DNA of 64,000 nucleotides from Mycoplasmopsis pulmonis (GCF_900660575.1 NZ_LR215008.1:372001-436000), one strand, 5' to 3'; positions 42,302 to 58,232 are shown, counted from the stretch's first letter. Notes: generated by a model from the sequence alone, not told the origin. Numbers and translations: made by a program.

Positions 42302-42321
42302 GGATAGATAATAATCTATCC
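42302..42321. promoter_or_regulatory. Inverted repeat, candidate operator for the RpiR-type regulator
   Basis: GGATAGAT-aata-ATCTATCC, an eight-base perfect repeat in the divergent control region. GC content is above its surroundings, as expected of a kept protein site. Confidence 0.4.
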
Positions 42322-42474
42322 ACAACTAAATTATATTTTTGGTAAAAATTAATTTTTTTGTTTAAAAAAAAGTTTCCAATTTTAAGCTAGAAAATTTTTA
42401 AAATCTGCAAAAAAGTTTTTAAAAATAAATTTTTATTTAATACTTAGAAGAGTTGTCTTTATAATTTAAACAAG

Positions 42475-43296
42475 ATGAAAATTTTTCATAAAAAAAATGC
42501 AAAACTAACTGAAATCGAAAAAGCAATTGAAGAGTGAATTGAAAAAAACACCAAAAAATTTTTGGAACTTTCAATTAAAGAAGTTGCCCATAATTATGTT
42601 TTTTGTTCTGTTTCAGGAATAACAAGGTATATTCAAAAAATTGGCTATTCAAGTTATAGAGAATTTAGAAATGAAATTTTAGTCTCTTTTGGAAAAGAAA
42701 AAAATTATCAAGATGATCCTATTAGCTCATATATTGAAAATATTAATGTTTATTATTTATCTTCTCTTGAAAAAACTCTAAAAAATTTAAATAGAGAATC
42801 TTTGCAAACTGCAATTTAAAAAATAAGGCAAACAAAATTCACTATTACTTTTGGACTTTCATCTTCTTATGCAATTGCCACTGAGATGTCAAATGGTTTA
42901 AATTCTCTTGGATTTTTTTCAAGTGTTGCAAAAAGTATTCATGAAGTTTTTCTATGAATGAAAAATGTTGATTTAGATTCTATTTTAATTTTAATTTTTT
43001 CAAAAAGTGCATTAAATCATGAAGTTATGTTTTTGATAAATGCTTTAAAAGAACATAAAATTAATTCAATTTTAATTACAACTAATAAAAACATAATTAG
43101 TGAAAATAATTTTTGCACAATTCATTTTGAAACAATTGAACAAAGATATCGTTCAACGGCACTTTCTTCAAGGATAAATCAATTTTTAATAGCTGATATC
43201 ATTTTAAAAAAACTCTTTTATAAATTAGATAAAAAACAAGAAAATGAAATCTTTAAAAAATTTAATGATCAATGAATTAACAAAGGACAAAAATAG
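42475..43296 (+). pseudogene. RpiR/MurR-family transcription regulator with internal TAA
   Basis: From ATG 42475-42477 the N-terminal helix-turn-helix domain is clear: LSIKEVAHNYVFCSVSGITRYIQKIGYSSYREFRNEI. At 42817-42819 a TAA interrupts the frame where a Lys codon would fit (AI-stop-KIRQTKF). Beyond it the same frame runs on as a SIS sugar-phosphate-sensing domain: TFGLSSSYAIATEM, ILILIFSKSALNHEV, IEQRYRSTALSSRINQF, to a TAG at 43294-43296. The protein would be 273 aa. As written it gives only a 114-aa DNA-binding half without its ligand domain. It probably controls both arms of this locus. Confidence 0.85.
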
Positions 43297-43300
43297 TGAA

Positions 43301-44464
43301 ATGACAAAAGAAAATATTTTTAAAACTACAATTTATAAAAATGTTTTTATAACAACAAAAGATGAGCAATTTTTAGGTTATATTGAAATTGATTCAAAAG
43401 GAAAAATTCAAAAAATAAAAAAAGGTTATACTAGAAAAATAGGAATTGATTGTAAAAAAAATTTTTTACTTCCTGGTTTTATTGATGGACATACTCATGG
43501 AGGTTATGGCTTTGCTTTTAATGATATTTTAGATCAAGATGGAGAAGAGAAATTTTTAAAATATCAATTTCAAGTTGCTAAAAATGAGGGAGTAGTGGCT
43601 AGTGTTTTTGCTACAGTAAGTGAGTCTTGAGATAAGTTAAAAAAATGTCTTTAGTTTTAAATGATTTAGTCATAAAAAAATATTAATATTTTATTTTGAT
43701 ATATGGAAGGTCCCTTTATTTCTAAAGAAAAAAAAGGAGCTCATGATGAAAATATCATCATCCCATTAAACGAAAAATATCTTGAATTTTTTAAAAAACA
43801 AAAAAATCTAAAAACAACAATAGTAGTAGCTCCAGAAGAAAATGATTATAAACTCATAAAAAAATATTCTAGTGATTTTCACTTTTCAATTGGTCATTCA
43901 AATTGTTTTGATTTTAGTAAAAAATTCAATTTAAAATACTTCAAAAGCTTTACTCATTTTTTTAATGGATCTTCAGGTTTTGATCACAAAAAAGAAGGCC
44001 TTATAAATACTATTTTTAGTCAAAAATTACCTAGTGATTTTTTAGTTGAAATTATCAGTGATGGCATTCATGTAAGTTCTCAAGTTTTAAAATTAACTTA
44101 TCAAATTTTAAACATAAAAAATTTGATAGTTGTCTCCGATTCTCTTAGTCCAAAAGGATTAAAAGATGGAGTTTATTTTTTAGGAAATTTAGAGATAAAA
44201 AAAGAAAATAAAACTTTTTATTTAAACAAGCAAAACACCATTGCAGGAAGTGCTCTTGAATATAATAAAAACTTAAAATTTTTTAAAGAATCAACTAATG
44301 CTTCATGAACAGATATTGTTTATGTATCTTCATATAATTTGGCAAAAAATTTAAAACTTCAAAATAAATATGGAACTATAAAAGTAGGACAAAAAGCCAA
44401 TCTCGTTTTAATTGACAAAGACTTTAATATTTTATTTACGTATGTCAATGGAAAAAAATATTAA
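43301..44464 (+). pseudogene. nagA: N-acetylglucosamine-6-phosphate deacetylase, with two compensating frameshifts
   Basis: NagA removes the acetyl group from GlcNAc-6-P, the step before NagB. The first part has LLPGFIDGHTHGGYGFAF and VVASVFATVSESW, the last part MEGPFISKEKKGAHDE, FSIGHSN, FTHFFNGSSG, VEIISDGIHVS, VVSDSLSP and KAGQKANLVLID-like sequence (IKVGQKANLVLIDKD). Between two seven-A runs (43639-43645 and 43674-43680) the reading moves by one base and back, and TAG and TAA codons interrupt the main frame in between. Metal-binding His and Asp residues are otherwise kept. The ATG at 43301 lies five bases past rpiR. Confidence 0.82.
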
Positions 44465-45198
44465 TTTCAAAAGTATTAATATTTTGCTTTGTTTTTTTAA
44501 TTAAAAACACTTTTTAAATTTCATTGCAGCACGTTGTTTGTGTTATTAGAAAAATCATCAAAGGATAATAAAAGATTTTTAAATATAAATTAAAAAAACT
44601 AATTAAGCTAAGTGAGCCAAAAAAAGATGAAAATCAAAAAAAGAAAAATGATATTAATGACTCTTCTAAAGATAGAATCGGAAAATTCAAACTAAGCCAA
44701 AGAAAATAATTAGTGAATTATTAAGCATTAGTGCTCTAAAGAAGAATCTTTAGAAAAGTTTTTTAATTATATCTTAGCACTAAGAGATTTAGTAAGGAAT
44801 CAAAACTCTAATATTCCATACAATAGAGTTGATTTATTTTGTGAAAAAGTTATTTAAAAATATTGTGAAACTCTAAAGTATTTAGCTCAATATCACAATA
44901 GAAAAACATAAATTCTTTTACTTTTCTTTATTAGGTTTATATACCAATATTGACTTGTAGCTACTAAGACAATTTAAAGAAAATTAAGATAATTAAAAAT
45001 TAATATAATTACATAAAACATAAAGGCTATGTAAGATTTATTTTTATCAAAATTTATAAGAAATAATATGTTTTGATCAAATAATTCACTTATGAATTTA
45101 ATAATAAAAATTAGAATATTATTTAATAAAAAAAGTATTTATATTTTTTAAAAAATCTATTAAAAAAATTTCAATTTCAATTAAACTAAATTTAATAT
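44465..45198 (+). pseudogene. Decayed accessory DNA with an Abi_2-like remnant
   Basis: No open gene. Pieces over about 44590-44910 read, in changing frames, as a Lys-rich stretch (IGKFKLSQRK), then ISELLSISALKKNL, then LEKFFNYILALRDLVRNQNS and IPYNRVDLF. This order recalls the C-terminus of Abi_2 abortive-infection proteins, where a late L-R-N-x-x-A-H motif is expected; here it reads LRDLVRNQNS. At least two frameshifts and one TAA break it. The last 250 bases are AT-rich with nothing I can assign. The family call is tentative. Confidence 0.35.
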
Positions 45199-46095
45199 AT
45201 GAGAAAAAGTAAATTCAAAACCAGCTTTGAGGAAATGGAATATTTACTAGACCTTGATTATGAAACAATAGTTGAATATTTAAAGAAAAAATATGGAATT
45301 ATTAGTGAATCATATTTTTTGAACAAAAATTGTAAAACTAGAAATACTAGAATAACAAGAACATCCGAGGGTCTATTTATTCACCATATCGATGAAGACA
45401 AAGAACAATTACTTTCTCGACCAAGAATAGCTATTAATTATCCTTGAGAATATCAACAAGGAGACCGCCTAGTTTATTGTAATTTGTTGGAACATTGATT
45501 GTTACACATTAAAATCACAATATCCCCTAAAGGATTTGGAGTAGGTTGAGGTGGTTTTTTATTAATTTTAAGCAATATTATGGATTGTTTGGTTGATTAT
45601 AAATTTAGTCAAGAATGAAGAATACCTATTGGAGAATCAATTTTAAAAAAAGACAACGGTAAAGAAACAATTGCAATTATAAAAATGCTTTTAAAGAATT
45701 CTTATGAACATCCTCCAAGTTATCCAATAAAATTTCTTTTAGAAGATAGAAAAAGTTTTTATTATTCAATTCCTGAAAAAATAAATTGAGATAATTATGA
45801 AAATATAAAAAGAGAACTTGAACAATTTGTTCAAAAAGATAATTATTTAGAAATTTTAAAAAGAGACTTTGAACAATATATTCACGAAAATTCAAAAAGA
45901 GAATTTAAACAAATAATGAAGGATCAACAGATAGTGGAGGATCATCAAATAATGGTAGATCAACAAATAATGGTAGATCAACAAATAATTAAGGAATCAC
46001 CTAAGAAAATGAAGTGATTAAAAAACATAAAAAAACTAATTAGAAAATTATTTGGATATTTTTTAAATTTAAAAGATGTAAATCAAAAAATATAG
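45199..46095 (+). CDS. HNH-nuclease-like protein with a hexapeptide repeat
   Basis: A 298-aa protein read through eight TGA-Trp codons. Residues 58-106 hold a His-rich block: GLFIHHIDEDKEQLLSRPR (H62, H63) then LVYCNLLEHWLLHIKI (N95, H99, H103), the spacing seen in HNH-type metal nucleases of phages and restriction systems. Residues 205-270 are charged and helical and include four copies of a D-Q-Q-I-M-V-like hexamer coded by an 18-base tandem repeat. The start ATG has no good ribosome-binding site. Coding continues in other frames after the stop, so this may be the broken front part of a longer gene. Confidence 0.5.
45924..45995 (+). repeat. 18-base tandem repeat, about four copies
   Basis: Unit close to GATCAACAAATAATGGTA; the first two copies are diverged, the last two identical. 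As 18 is a multiple of three, copy number changes would keep the frame and only alter the length of the hexapeptide tract. Confidence 0.75.
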
Positions 46096-46367
46096 ACCCT
46101 ATTATTGAAATTTTCCAGGAACACAAATTTCAATATTCAAAAGATTATATGATATATAGATTTGAGGTTTTATATATCTAGTTAAAAAGAATATATTAAA
46201 TCAAAATTCATATAACAAAGATGTTTTTAATATTTTAGATAAATGCGAAGAAATTGGGAATACTCAATTTATAGATATTGATGATTATGATAAAAATAAT
46301 ATTGAAAAAAATGAAGAATTAAACTTCTGAAAAACAATTAATGATTTATCTAAATTAAATAAAGTTT
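46096..46367 (+). pseudogene. Degraded coding sequence after the HNH-like gene
   Basis: Two overlapping frames look coding. The +2 frame reads IDPIIEIFQEHKFQYSKDY to a TAG near 46181. Another reads LVKKNILNQNSYNKDVFNIL through CEEIGNTQFIDIDDYDKN to TAA at 46365-46367, with one TGA-Trp. Joined by two one-base shifts they would extend the preceding protein by about 90 residues. No domain recognised. Confidence 0.4.
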
Positions 46368-46719
46368 AAAGTTGCTGTTTGTTTTGTTAATTGTTTTTTA
46401 ATGACAATAACTTTTCCTAATTGAATCTTACTATGGACTTAAAATCATAAAAAATTAAGATTTACAAATCTAAATAATTTTTTTATTTTTAAAACTAAAA
46501 ACTTAACATTTTAACTTGGTAATTTTGAATGAAAAAAACATCTTGTTTTGAATTGCATCCTTGCTTTAATTAATTTATGTCTTTATTGTATTAAAGTAAT
46601 TAATTTTAATCACCTTTACAAAAGATATATATTTGTTATTTTTAAAAGATTTTATTAAGATTTTGTTTTTAATTTTTTGCATGTTTTAAAAATTAAAATA
46701 GACTTTTAAAATAACTAAT
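46368..46719. other. Intergenic region, nothing recognised
   Basis: 352 AT-rich bases between the decayed patch and the convergent lipoprotein gene. I see no open frame, tRNA or strong hairpin. Confidence 0.5.
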
Positions 46720-47826
46720 TTATTCAAAATTTTTTAATTCTTCTTTTTTAAAAACAAAACCATATTTTTCCTTAGATTTTTCAAGTCATTTTGAGTAGCT
46801 TTTTTGAACTTCATCTTTTGTAAAATTTAACTTGATTTCACTTTTTATATCTTTGTAAAAATATTCTTTAACTCATTTGTTCATATGTCATTTTGAAATG
46901 GGGTTGTTTTGATTTCAACCCATTTCAATATACAATGGAGTAAGTTCATTCATAAAGTCAATGATAAATTTATACATTTGTTTATGATTAGATTTTGAAC
47001 CTCTCAAAAAAAGTTCATCTTTAGTTGCCATAAAATGATTTAAAGGATCTAAAAATTTATTTGCTTTATCTGCAATTTGTTCAAAAAGTTTTTTAAACTC
47101 TTTTGTATTAAATTGTTCTTTAAAAGTTTTTTGACTATCATTAATTTTAGTGATTAACATTTTTTCTAAATTAATGTAGTCAATATAAAAATCTATTAAA
47201 CTGATATTGTTATCAAAATAAATGAGAGTGTAGAGCACAACTAAAGTTAAACCAAGATTTTTATCAAAAAATCTAGATTCATCTTTTTTGAGTTTTTTGA
47301 ATTCTTTAAGTTCTTTATTATCATTTGATTTATCTAAAGAAATTGTTTTTTCTCAAGATTGTAAAAACTTATCTTTAAGTCCTTGGTATTTTGTCTTTGA
47401 TTTTTGATCAAAAATTTGACTAGAAGTTAAATCTTGAATCAACTGATCATATTTTAATAATAGCTTTTGATTTATCGAATTTTTATCACTATCATCAATA
47501 TCTAAATTTTCTTGTTTTATCAAATTTCTTAATCCTAATATGTAATTTCAAAGATCATCTAAACCTTCATTTTTTTCTATATCAATATTAGGAAATTGTT
47601 TTATTAAATTATTTAGATTGCTTTGTTTTTTTGTATGCTTGTTGCTTTCTAAACTTTGGCTTTTTTCATTAGCATTTTTTCCAAAATGATTTAAAGAATT
47701 TTTGCTTTCTTTTTTTGTCATATTTGGCTCTTTTTGTTTTTCTTGAAAAAAAGTAAAACAGCTTGTTAAAGTTAGAGGGAAAACTCCAAGAATTAGGCTA
47801 AAGATTAAATTAATTTTATTTTTCAT
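46720..47826 (-). CDS. Lipoprotein of unknown function
   Basis: A 368-aa protein with a lipoprotein signal ending LTLTSC (Cys near residue 23) and a Lys/Ser/Asn-rich linker to about residue 75. The rest is helical and charged (ENLDIDDSDKNSINQKLLLK; YIDYINLEKMLITKI). Five TGA-Trp codons, three in WNQNNPISKWHMNKW near the end. No catalytic motif recognised. It is exposed on the outer face and stands alone, transcribed away from parE. Confidence 0.75.
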
Positions 47827-48031
47827 TTTTGCTCCAAAATTTTTTATTTAAAAATAAGGACAATTATAAAATTTTTAATTAGAAAAAAATTCCTATCTTT
47901 TTCCTTTAAAAGTTCATAAATTAAAAAAATAACTTAACTAAGATAGTTTTAAATTGTTATTTCAAAGTCATTAACTAAAGAAAAATCGCTTTATTTTTTA
48001 AGCTTTAAACCTTGAAATGAGCATTTTTCTA

Positions 48032-48037
48032 TATAAT
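48032..48037 (+). promoter_or_regulatory. -10 box directly before parE
   Basis: Perfect TATAAT eight bases before the parE ATG; predicts a leaderless or nearly leaderless mRNA for parE-parC. Confidence 0.5.
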
Positions 48038-48039
48038 GA

Positions 48040-52786
<4,747 letters not shown>

Positions 52787-52788
52787 AA

Positions 52789-54237
52789 ATGAAATTAAAT
52801 AAAAAAATAATTTGATCATCGGCTCTTTCAATAACTTCGATTATTTCACTAGCTACTTTTATAAGTTGTAGTGGCCAAAAAGAAACAATTGTTGTAGAAA
52901 CACAAATAAGTAGTGATAATAAAAATCTTATAGATCAAAAAATAAAATCATCACTAAAAAACAACTATCTTAGTCTTGGATCTTTTGATAAATATTTGCA
53001 AGTTGATTTAGCAAGAAACTATGATAAAGAATTTATAAAATTTTATAGAGATACTTTAAATAAACTAGAAGAAACTAGAGGAGAAATTGCTTCAAAAATT
53101 CTATCACTTAATTTATCTAATTCTTCTTATTATCAGGAATTAAATAATTTAAAAAGTGAATTTAAAAATTTAATCTCTCTTTCAGAAAGTGAATATAAAA
53201 AAGCAATAAAAAAAGTCAACTCTTCTATAAGTGATAGTGATATTGAAACAAAAGATTTAAAAAACTTTAGTGAGTTAAAAAGCTTTTTAAAAACCCACTT
53301 TATTGAGTATAAAAATGTTGATTTTAATAAGTTAAATGCTTTTGAATTAAGTGAATTTTTAGAAGATGAAATATTTACAATGTTTTTAACTAGAATAAGT
53401 ATTAAAGAAAATTTAAATGCAGAAACATCTTTAAAAATTTTAGGACAACTTTTACATCTAAGTTTAAAAAAACAACTACAAGTTATTGCCATTGCCATAG
53501 CCTCTGAAGATATCAAATTAGAGCAATCAATACTATCTTATAAAAAACAAAATCCAAAGTTATTTATTCAAAAAGAAAAAACTAAAATTGAACCATCTTT
53601 AAAAGCAAAAGTTGAACAAAGCAAAACAGAACTTGAAAAACTTGAAAAATCATTTGAACAATTAATTTCAAAGTATGAAAAAGCTAAAAATACAAATGTT
53701 ATTGCTGAAGAAAATTTTACTAATGCTAGAAGACAGTTTTATTCAATATTAAATGACTTTAATGGATATAAAACTAATGAAATAAATATATTTGGTCAAA
53801 ATATTAAAAATGGTCTAGTTAAAAATTTAACTTCACTACAAGAGAAAATAGGTCAAATTTCATATCTTCCAATTCTTACAATAAATCAAATTAATGCTTT
53901 TTATAAAATAACCCAAGATGCAAAAAATGTAGCTAATTCTCTGGCTGTAAATTCAAAGTTTATTTTATACAATTTAAATGCTTTTTTAGCTTCTGTAGAA
54001 TTAATAAAAAAATCTTTAAATAATTCAAAGGACAATCAAGAAATAAATGCATTTAAAAATGATCTTGAAAAAATTTTAAATGATTTAAAATCTCAAGATT
54101 TAACTTCACTAAGTGATTCAATATTTTCTCTTTCAATAGAAGTTCAAAAAAACTTTGCTCTAGCTCAATCTTTTTTACTTCAATACGCTTTTGATACTAT
54201 TGCAGATCTTAATGAAGAAAAATATAAATTAATATAA
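52789..54237 (+). CDS. Helical lipoprotein of unknown function
   Basis: A 482-aa protein, two bases after the parC stop. The signal ends LATFISC (Cys at about 27; the Trp at residue 9 is a TGA). The mature part is Ser/Asn/Lys-rich and almost wholly helical, with coiled-coil stretches (KVEQSKTELEKLEKSFEQL, residues about 265-300). No enzyme motif seen. Its ribosome-binding site AAAGGA lies inside the end of parC, so it is likely co-transcribed. Confidence 0.78.
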
Positions 54238-54323
54238 AAATTTTTAAATCTAAAAAAGTTAATAGTTTAAAAATATAAATAAACTATATATAAAACAAGT
54301 AATTAAAAATGAAAGGAAAAAAA

Positions 54324-55688
54324 GTGATAAAAGTTTCAAATGAAAAAGAATTTCCAATAAGTTTAAAATTAATTTTTAAACAAGAAAATATGAATGATTT
54401 TTTAATCCAAGAAGATCATCAAATAACAGAGATTAACTCTGAAAATACTTTGTATTATTTTGTAAAAGACAAATCAAAATATGATATTAAATTTTTTAAA
54501 AAAGCTGCCTCAAAAATTGTGGAAAATCAAAATAGAAATTTAAATATTGACATTTCTAGTTTTTCTCATAATTCAATAGCACTTGAGAGTATTGTTAAAA
54601 TATTTGTAGAAAAATATGAATTTAAACATGCAAATTTATTTAAAGAAAAAGATAAAGATGATAAACAATATTCAATCAATCTTTATGTTAGTGATAAACA
54701 AAAAATATTAGTTTTAGAAACTTTACTTGAAAAAACTCTTATTTTGACAAATGCTTTAAATACTGTTAGAAAACTTCAAATATATCCACCAAATATTTGT
54801 AATTCTGAGTGGTTAGCTGATTTTGTTTATGAAGATTTAAAAAAAATAGATTCACTAAAAATTAATATCTACAATAAAAGTCAAATAGAAGATTTAGGTA
54901 TGAACTTGTTTTTGTCAGTAAATAAAGGAAGTGCATATGAGCCTAGATTAGTTTCTATTGAATATAACGGTGATCCAAGTTCAGAAGAAAAAACAGTTTT
55001 AGTTGGTAAAGGAATTACATTCGACTCTGGAGGATATAACATTAAAACTTCACATATGGGTGGGATGAAATTTGACATGTCAGGAGCTGCCATTGCAGCT
55101 TATGCCCTAAAGGCAATGGCTCAACTTCGAGCAAAATCAAATTTTGCAGCTCTTATGTTAATTACTGACAATCGTTTAAATAGCGTTGCAAACATTCCTG
55201 ATTCAGTTTGAAAATCAATGAATGGAAAAACTGTTGAAGTAACTGATACTGACGCTGAAGGAAGATTAGTTTTGGCAGATGGAATAACTTTTGCCATTAG
55301 AAAACTAAATGCAACTAGAGTAATAACAATAGCAACTTTAACCGGAACTATTTTATATACTCTAGGAACTTCTTACACCGGAGGATGAGCTACAAACAAT
55401 AAAACTTGAAAAGAGCTTTTATCAGCTGCTAAAAAACATGATGAACCTATTTGAAGATTACCTTTAAATGAAGACTACATTGAAAGCTATAAAAAATCAA
55501 AAGTAGCTGATTTGGTTAATTGATCAAGTGCTTCAAAACCTGATTCAAATAGTGCTGCTATGTTTTTAAAAGAATTTACTGAAGAAAAAGATTTTGTTCA
55601 TCTAGATATAGCAGGAACCGCTGAAATAGAAGGTGAACCTCAAGGAGTGCTTGTTAAAACATTGGCTCAATTAGCTCTTGATATATAA
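54324..55688 (+). CDS. pepA: Leucyl aminopeptidase (M17 family)
   Basis: A 454-aa cytosolic peptidase that trims N-terminal residues from peptides. The C-terminal catalytic domain has the zinc and lysine motifs [30 protein letters not shown] and the signature [15 protein letters not shown] (family N-T-D-A-E-G-R-L). The N-terminal domain is divergent. I prefer GTG 54324 (AAAGGA six bases upstream) over ATG 54309, which lacks a ribosome-binding site. Five TGA-Trp codons. It supplies amino acids from imported peptides. Confidence 0.92.
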
Positions 55689-55721
55689 GTTTTTCAAAAT
55701 TTAAAAAAATACATTTTAAAT

Positions 55722-55746
55722 TAGCTACATAAGTAGCTTTTTTATT
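55722..55746 (+). terminator. Terminator after pepA
   Basis: AGCTAC-ataa-GTAGCT followed by seven T. Confidence 0.8.
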
Positions 55747-55825
55747 TTCTTAAATTTTTCCAAAATTTGTCATGTCTTTTTTTATTTTTTGAAAAAAATT
55801 ACTTTTTTAGAAATTAATATATGAA

Positions 55826-57868
55826 ATGCAAATTACATTACAACAAGATTTAAGAGATTGTGGACTTTCTGTTTTACAAAGTTTTCATTATGAATTTTTT
55901 GGTAAAAAAATTGATATTAATGTTTTAAAAAAACAAGTAAATTTTGGCAATAATGGAATCAACATAAGTGAGCTAAAAGAGCTAGGTTTAAAATGAGGAC
56001 TAGCCCTTACATCTATGAGTGGTGATTTTGAATCTTTTATGAAGATCAAAATTAAAACTCCTATTATTTCGATTATCTTAATTAATGGAGCAAAACACTA
56101 TGTCATAGTTACAAAAATAAAAAAAGATAAAGTTTATTTTTTAGATCCGATTTTTGGATCTAAAGTTTTGAGTTCATGAGAATTTAAAGATCTATATCAA
56201 AATGTTATTATCACTGTCGAAAAAGCTTTTGTTCAGGAAATTAACTATAAAATTTCAAATTTTGTTTTTTCATATACAGGCTTTAATTTTAATTTTTTTA
56301 TTGTTGTATTAACTATCTTTATTAGTCTTTTAACTTCCTTTGCTTCAAGTTATTTTTTAAAGTTAATTTTAGATAGTGTTATTCCCTTAAAATCCAATGA
56401 GTTACTTTTGTATTTAACTATTGTTTTTGCTTGACTTGCTATAGTAAGAATTTTTAGTAATTTTTTAAGAGGATATATTATCGGTAAAAATGAGAAAAAA
56501 ATCTATTTAAATCTTAATGAAAAATATTATTCAAAATTAGTTAATTTAAGCTTAAAAAATATTTCAAAATTAACAACTTATGATTATGTTAGAAGAGCTA
56601 ACTTTTTAAGTGAAATTGCAGCTTTTAAAGCACAATTTATCTATGGTATTTTAAGTGAAATAATTAACTTTCTTTTTGGTGCTATTTTACTTTCATGAAT
56701 AAGCTATAAAATGTTTTTAATTTCATTTATTATTGGAATTTTAATATTTTGTATTTCATTTATTTTCCAAAACATTTTTATTAATAAATATAATAAAATT
56801 TTGGTCTCATCTCTTAAAAAATACACTACTAATTTAGACTTCTTATTTTCACTAAAAAATCTAAAAGAAGAAGATAATCTAAAGTTTATAAACTCATTTA
56901 GAAATAGTGCTCTTGAAGAAGATTTTAAGATAAATTGAAACTTTGAAAAAATTATAAAATGGCAAAATTACATATTTGAATTTTTGATGATTTTATCCCC
57001 TATAGCAATTACTTATCTAGGTATTAGTCAAGTTCTAAAAAATGAAATAACAATAGGATCTTTTTTGATGTTTATAACTGGTTTTAACTACTTCATAAGT
57101 CCTATAAGAACTTTTTCAGAAATACTGACAAAATACCCATTAAATAAAGAAAATATTAATATGGTTAATTTCATTTTATCATTTGAAAATGAACAAATAA
57201 ATGATAATGGATTAGAGATTAAAAAAATTGAAAAAATAGCCTTTGAAAATTTAATTTTTGAATTTGAAAAAAATAGAAATATTTTAAACATCAAAAATTT
57301 TGTTATTGACTCTGACATTCAAATTTCGGGAAAAAATGGATCAGGAAAAAGTACACTTTTAAAGATTATAAAAACAACTCTAAAGCCTAGTTATGGAAGC
57401 ATTAAAATTAATAATGTTGATCGCAATTATCTTAATTTAAAAAAATTTAGATCTAACGTTTTTTATGGCGAACAAGGCTATTATTTTAATAGTTCATCTG
57501 TTTTTGAATTTATTACTTTTAATAATGTTGAATATGCAAAAACTTTCAAGGAAAATATCATTAAATACAACCTTAATGATTTGCTAATAAATGCAAAAAT
57601 TAATTTTAGTGAATCACTTCAAAATAATGGTGCATCTCTTTCATCTGGTCAAAGACAAATCATTTTGCTTTTGAGACTTTTTGTTAGAAAATATAATCTT
57701 ATTTTGTTGGATGAATCTTTTGAAAATATTGATAAAGAAAATATTGAAATTTTAAAAAGTGCAATTAATGAATTTCAAGATCAAGCACTTTTTATTGAGA
57801 TAAGTCATAATGATAATTTTATAAAAAATAATAGAAGGATTTACATTGATGAAATTAACAAAAATTAA
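55826..57868 (+). CDS. Peptidase C39-containing ABC exporter (bacteriocin-type processing and export)
   Basis: A 680-aa half transporter. The N-terminal C39 peptidase has its full catalytic set: Q6, C12 in LQQDLRDCGLSVLQSF, H91 in AKHYVIVTKI and D107 in YFLDPIFG. Family enzymes cut leader peptides after Gly-Gly. Residues 150-420 form the membrane domain with about six helices. The NBD has Walker A GKNGSGKSTLLK (near 500), signature SLSSGQRQIILLLR and Walker B NLILLDESFENID. Six TGA-Trp codons. No substrate gene is adjacent. A small membrane protein overlaps its 3' end by 20 bases. Confidence 0.92.
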
Positions 57869-58232
57869 TTCATGAATAATTATTTTATTTATATTTTTCC
57901 TAATGATTTCTAGCTTTATTTTTTATTATTTTTTTATCAAAGAAATTCCTCAACAATATTACAGTGAAGTTAAAGTTGATGCAAACAATAAATATAAAAT
58001 CGCAATTGATTCAGAGCTTGCATACAAGTTAAAAGTAAATTCCAAAATACACATTTTTTTCAATAATCAAGAACATGAATTTTTAGTTGAAAAAATCAAT
58101 TTTTTAGAAAATAACAACTTTGAAGCACATTTAAAAAAATCAGCTTTAATTGATAATTTAATACCAAACACTACTTTAAAAATAAGAGTGAATTTTGGTT
58201 ATCAACCTTTATATAAATTATTTTGAAATTAA
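57849..58232 (+). CDS. One-helix accessory protein of the C39 exporter
   Basis: A 127-aa protein starting at ATG 57849-57851 inside the exporter gene. A short basic start is followed by one membrane helix (residues 8-30, IIILFIFFLMISSFIFYYFF) and a 95-residue outer domain with alternating strands (KYKIAIDSELAYKLKVNSKI, then RVNFGYQPLYKLFW). The pattern of a helix plus a beta domain with a late K-V-x-S-K-I-x-I segment recalls the C-terminal part of HlyD/LcnD adaptor proteins that pair with C39 exporters in Gram-positives, but it lacks their coiled coil. Two TGA-Trp codons. The role is inferred from overlap and topology. Confidence 0.7.

Larger units (their letters stand above)
41844..42474. 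other. Divergent control region between the PTS/nan operon and rpiR-nagA
   Basis: 631 bases without a gene. It holds the ribosome-binding site AAGGA for the leftward operon, an AT-rich core, two short inverted repeats (42253-42272 and 42302-42321) listed separately, and the rpiR promoter TATAAT near 42459. A palindrome TTTGATCAAA lies near 41937. One DnaA-box-like CTATCCACA overlaps the second repeat; I do not regard it as an origin. Confidence 0.5.

Noticed and set aside
54309-54323. ATG 54309 as the start of the aminopeptidase.
   Set aside because: It lacks a ribosome-binding site, while GTG 54324 has AAAGGA at ideal spacing; the difference is only five residues.
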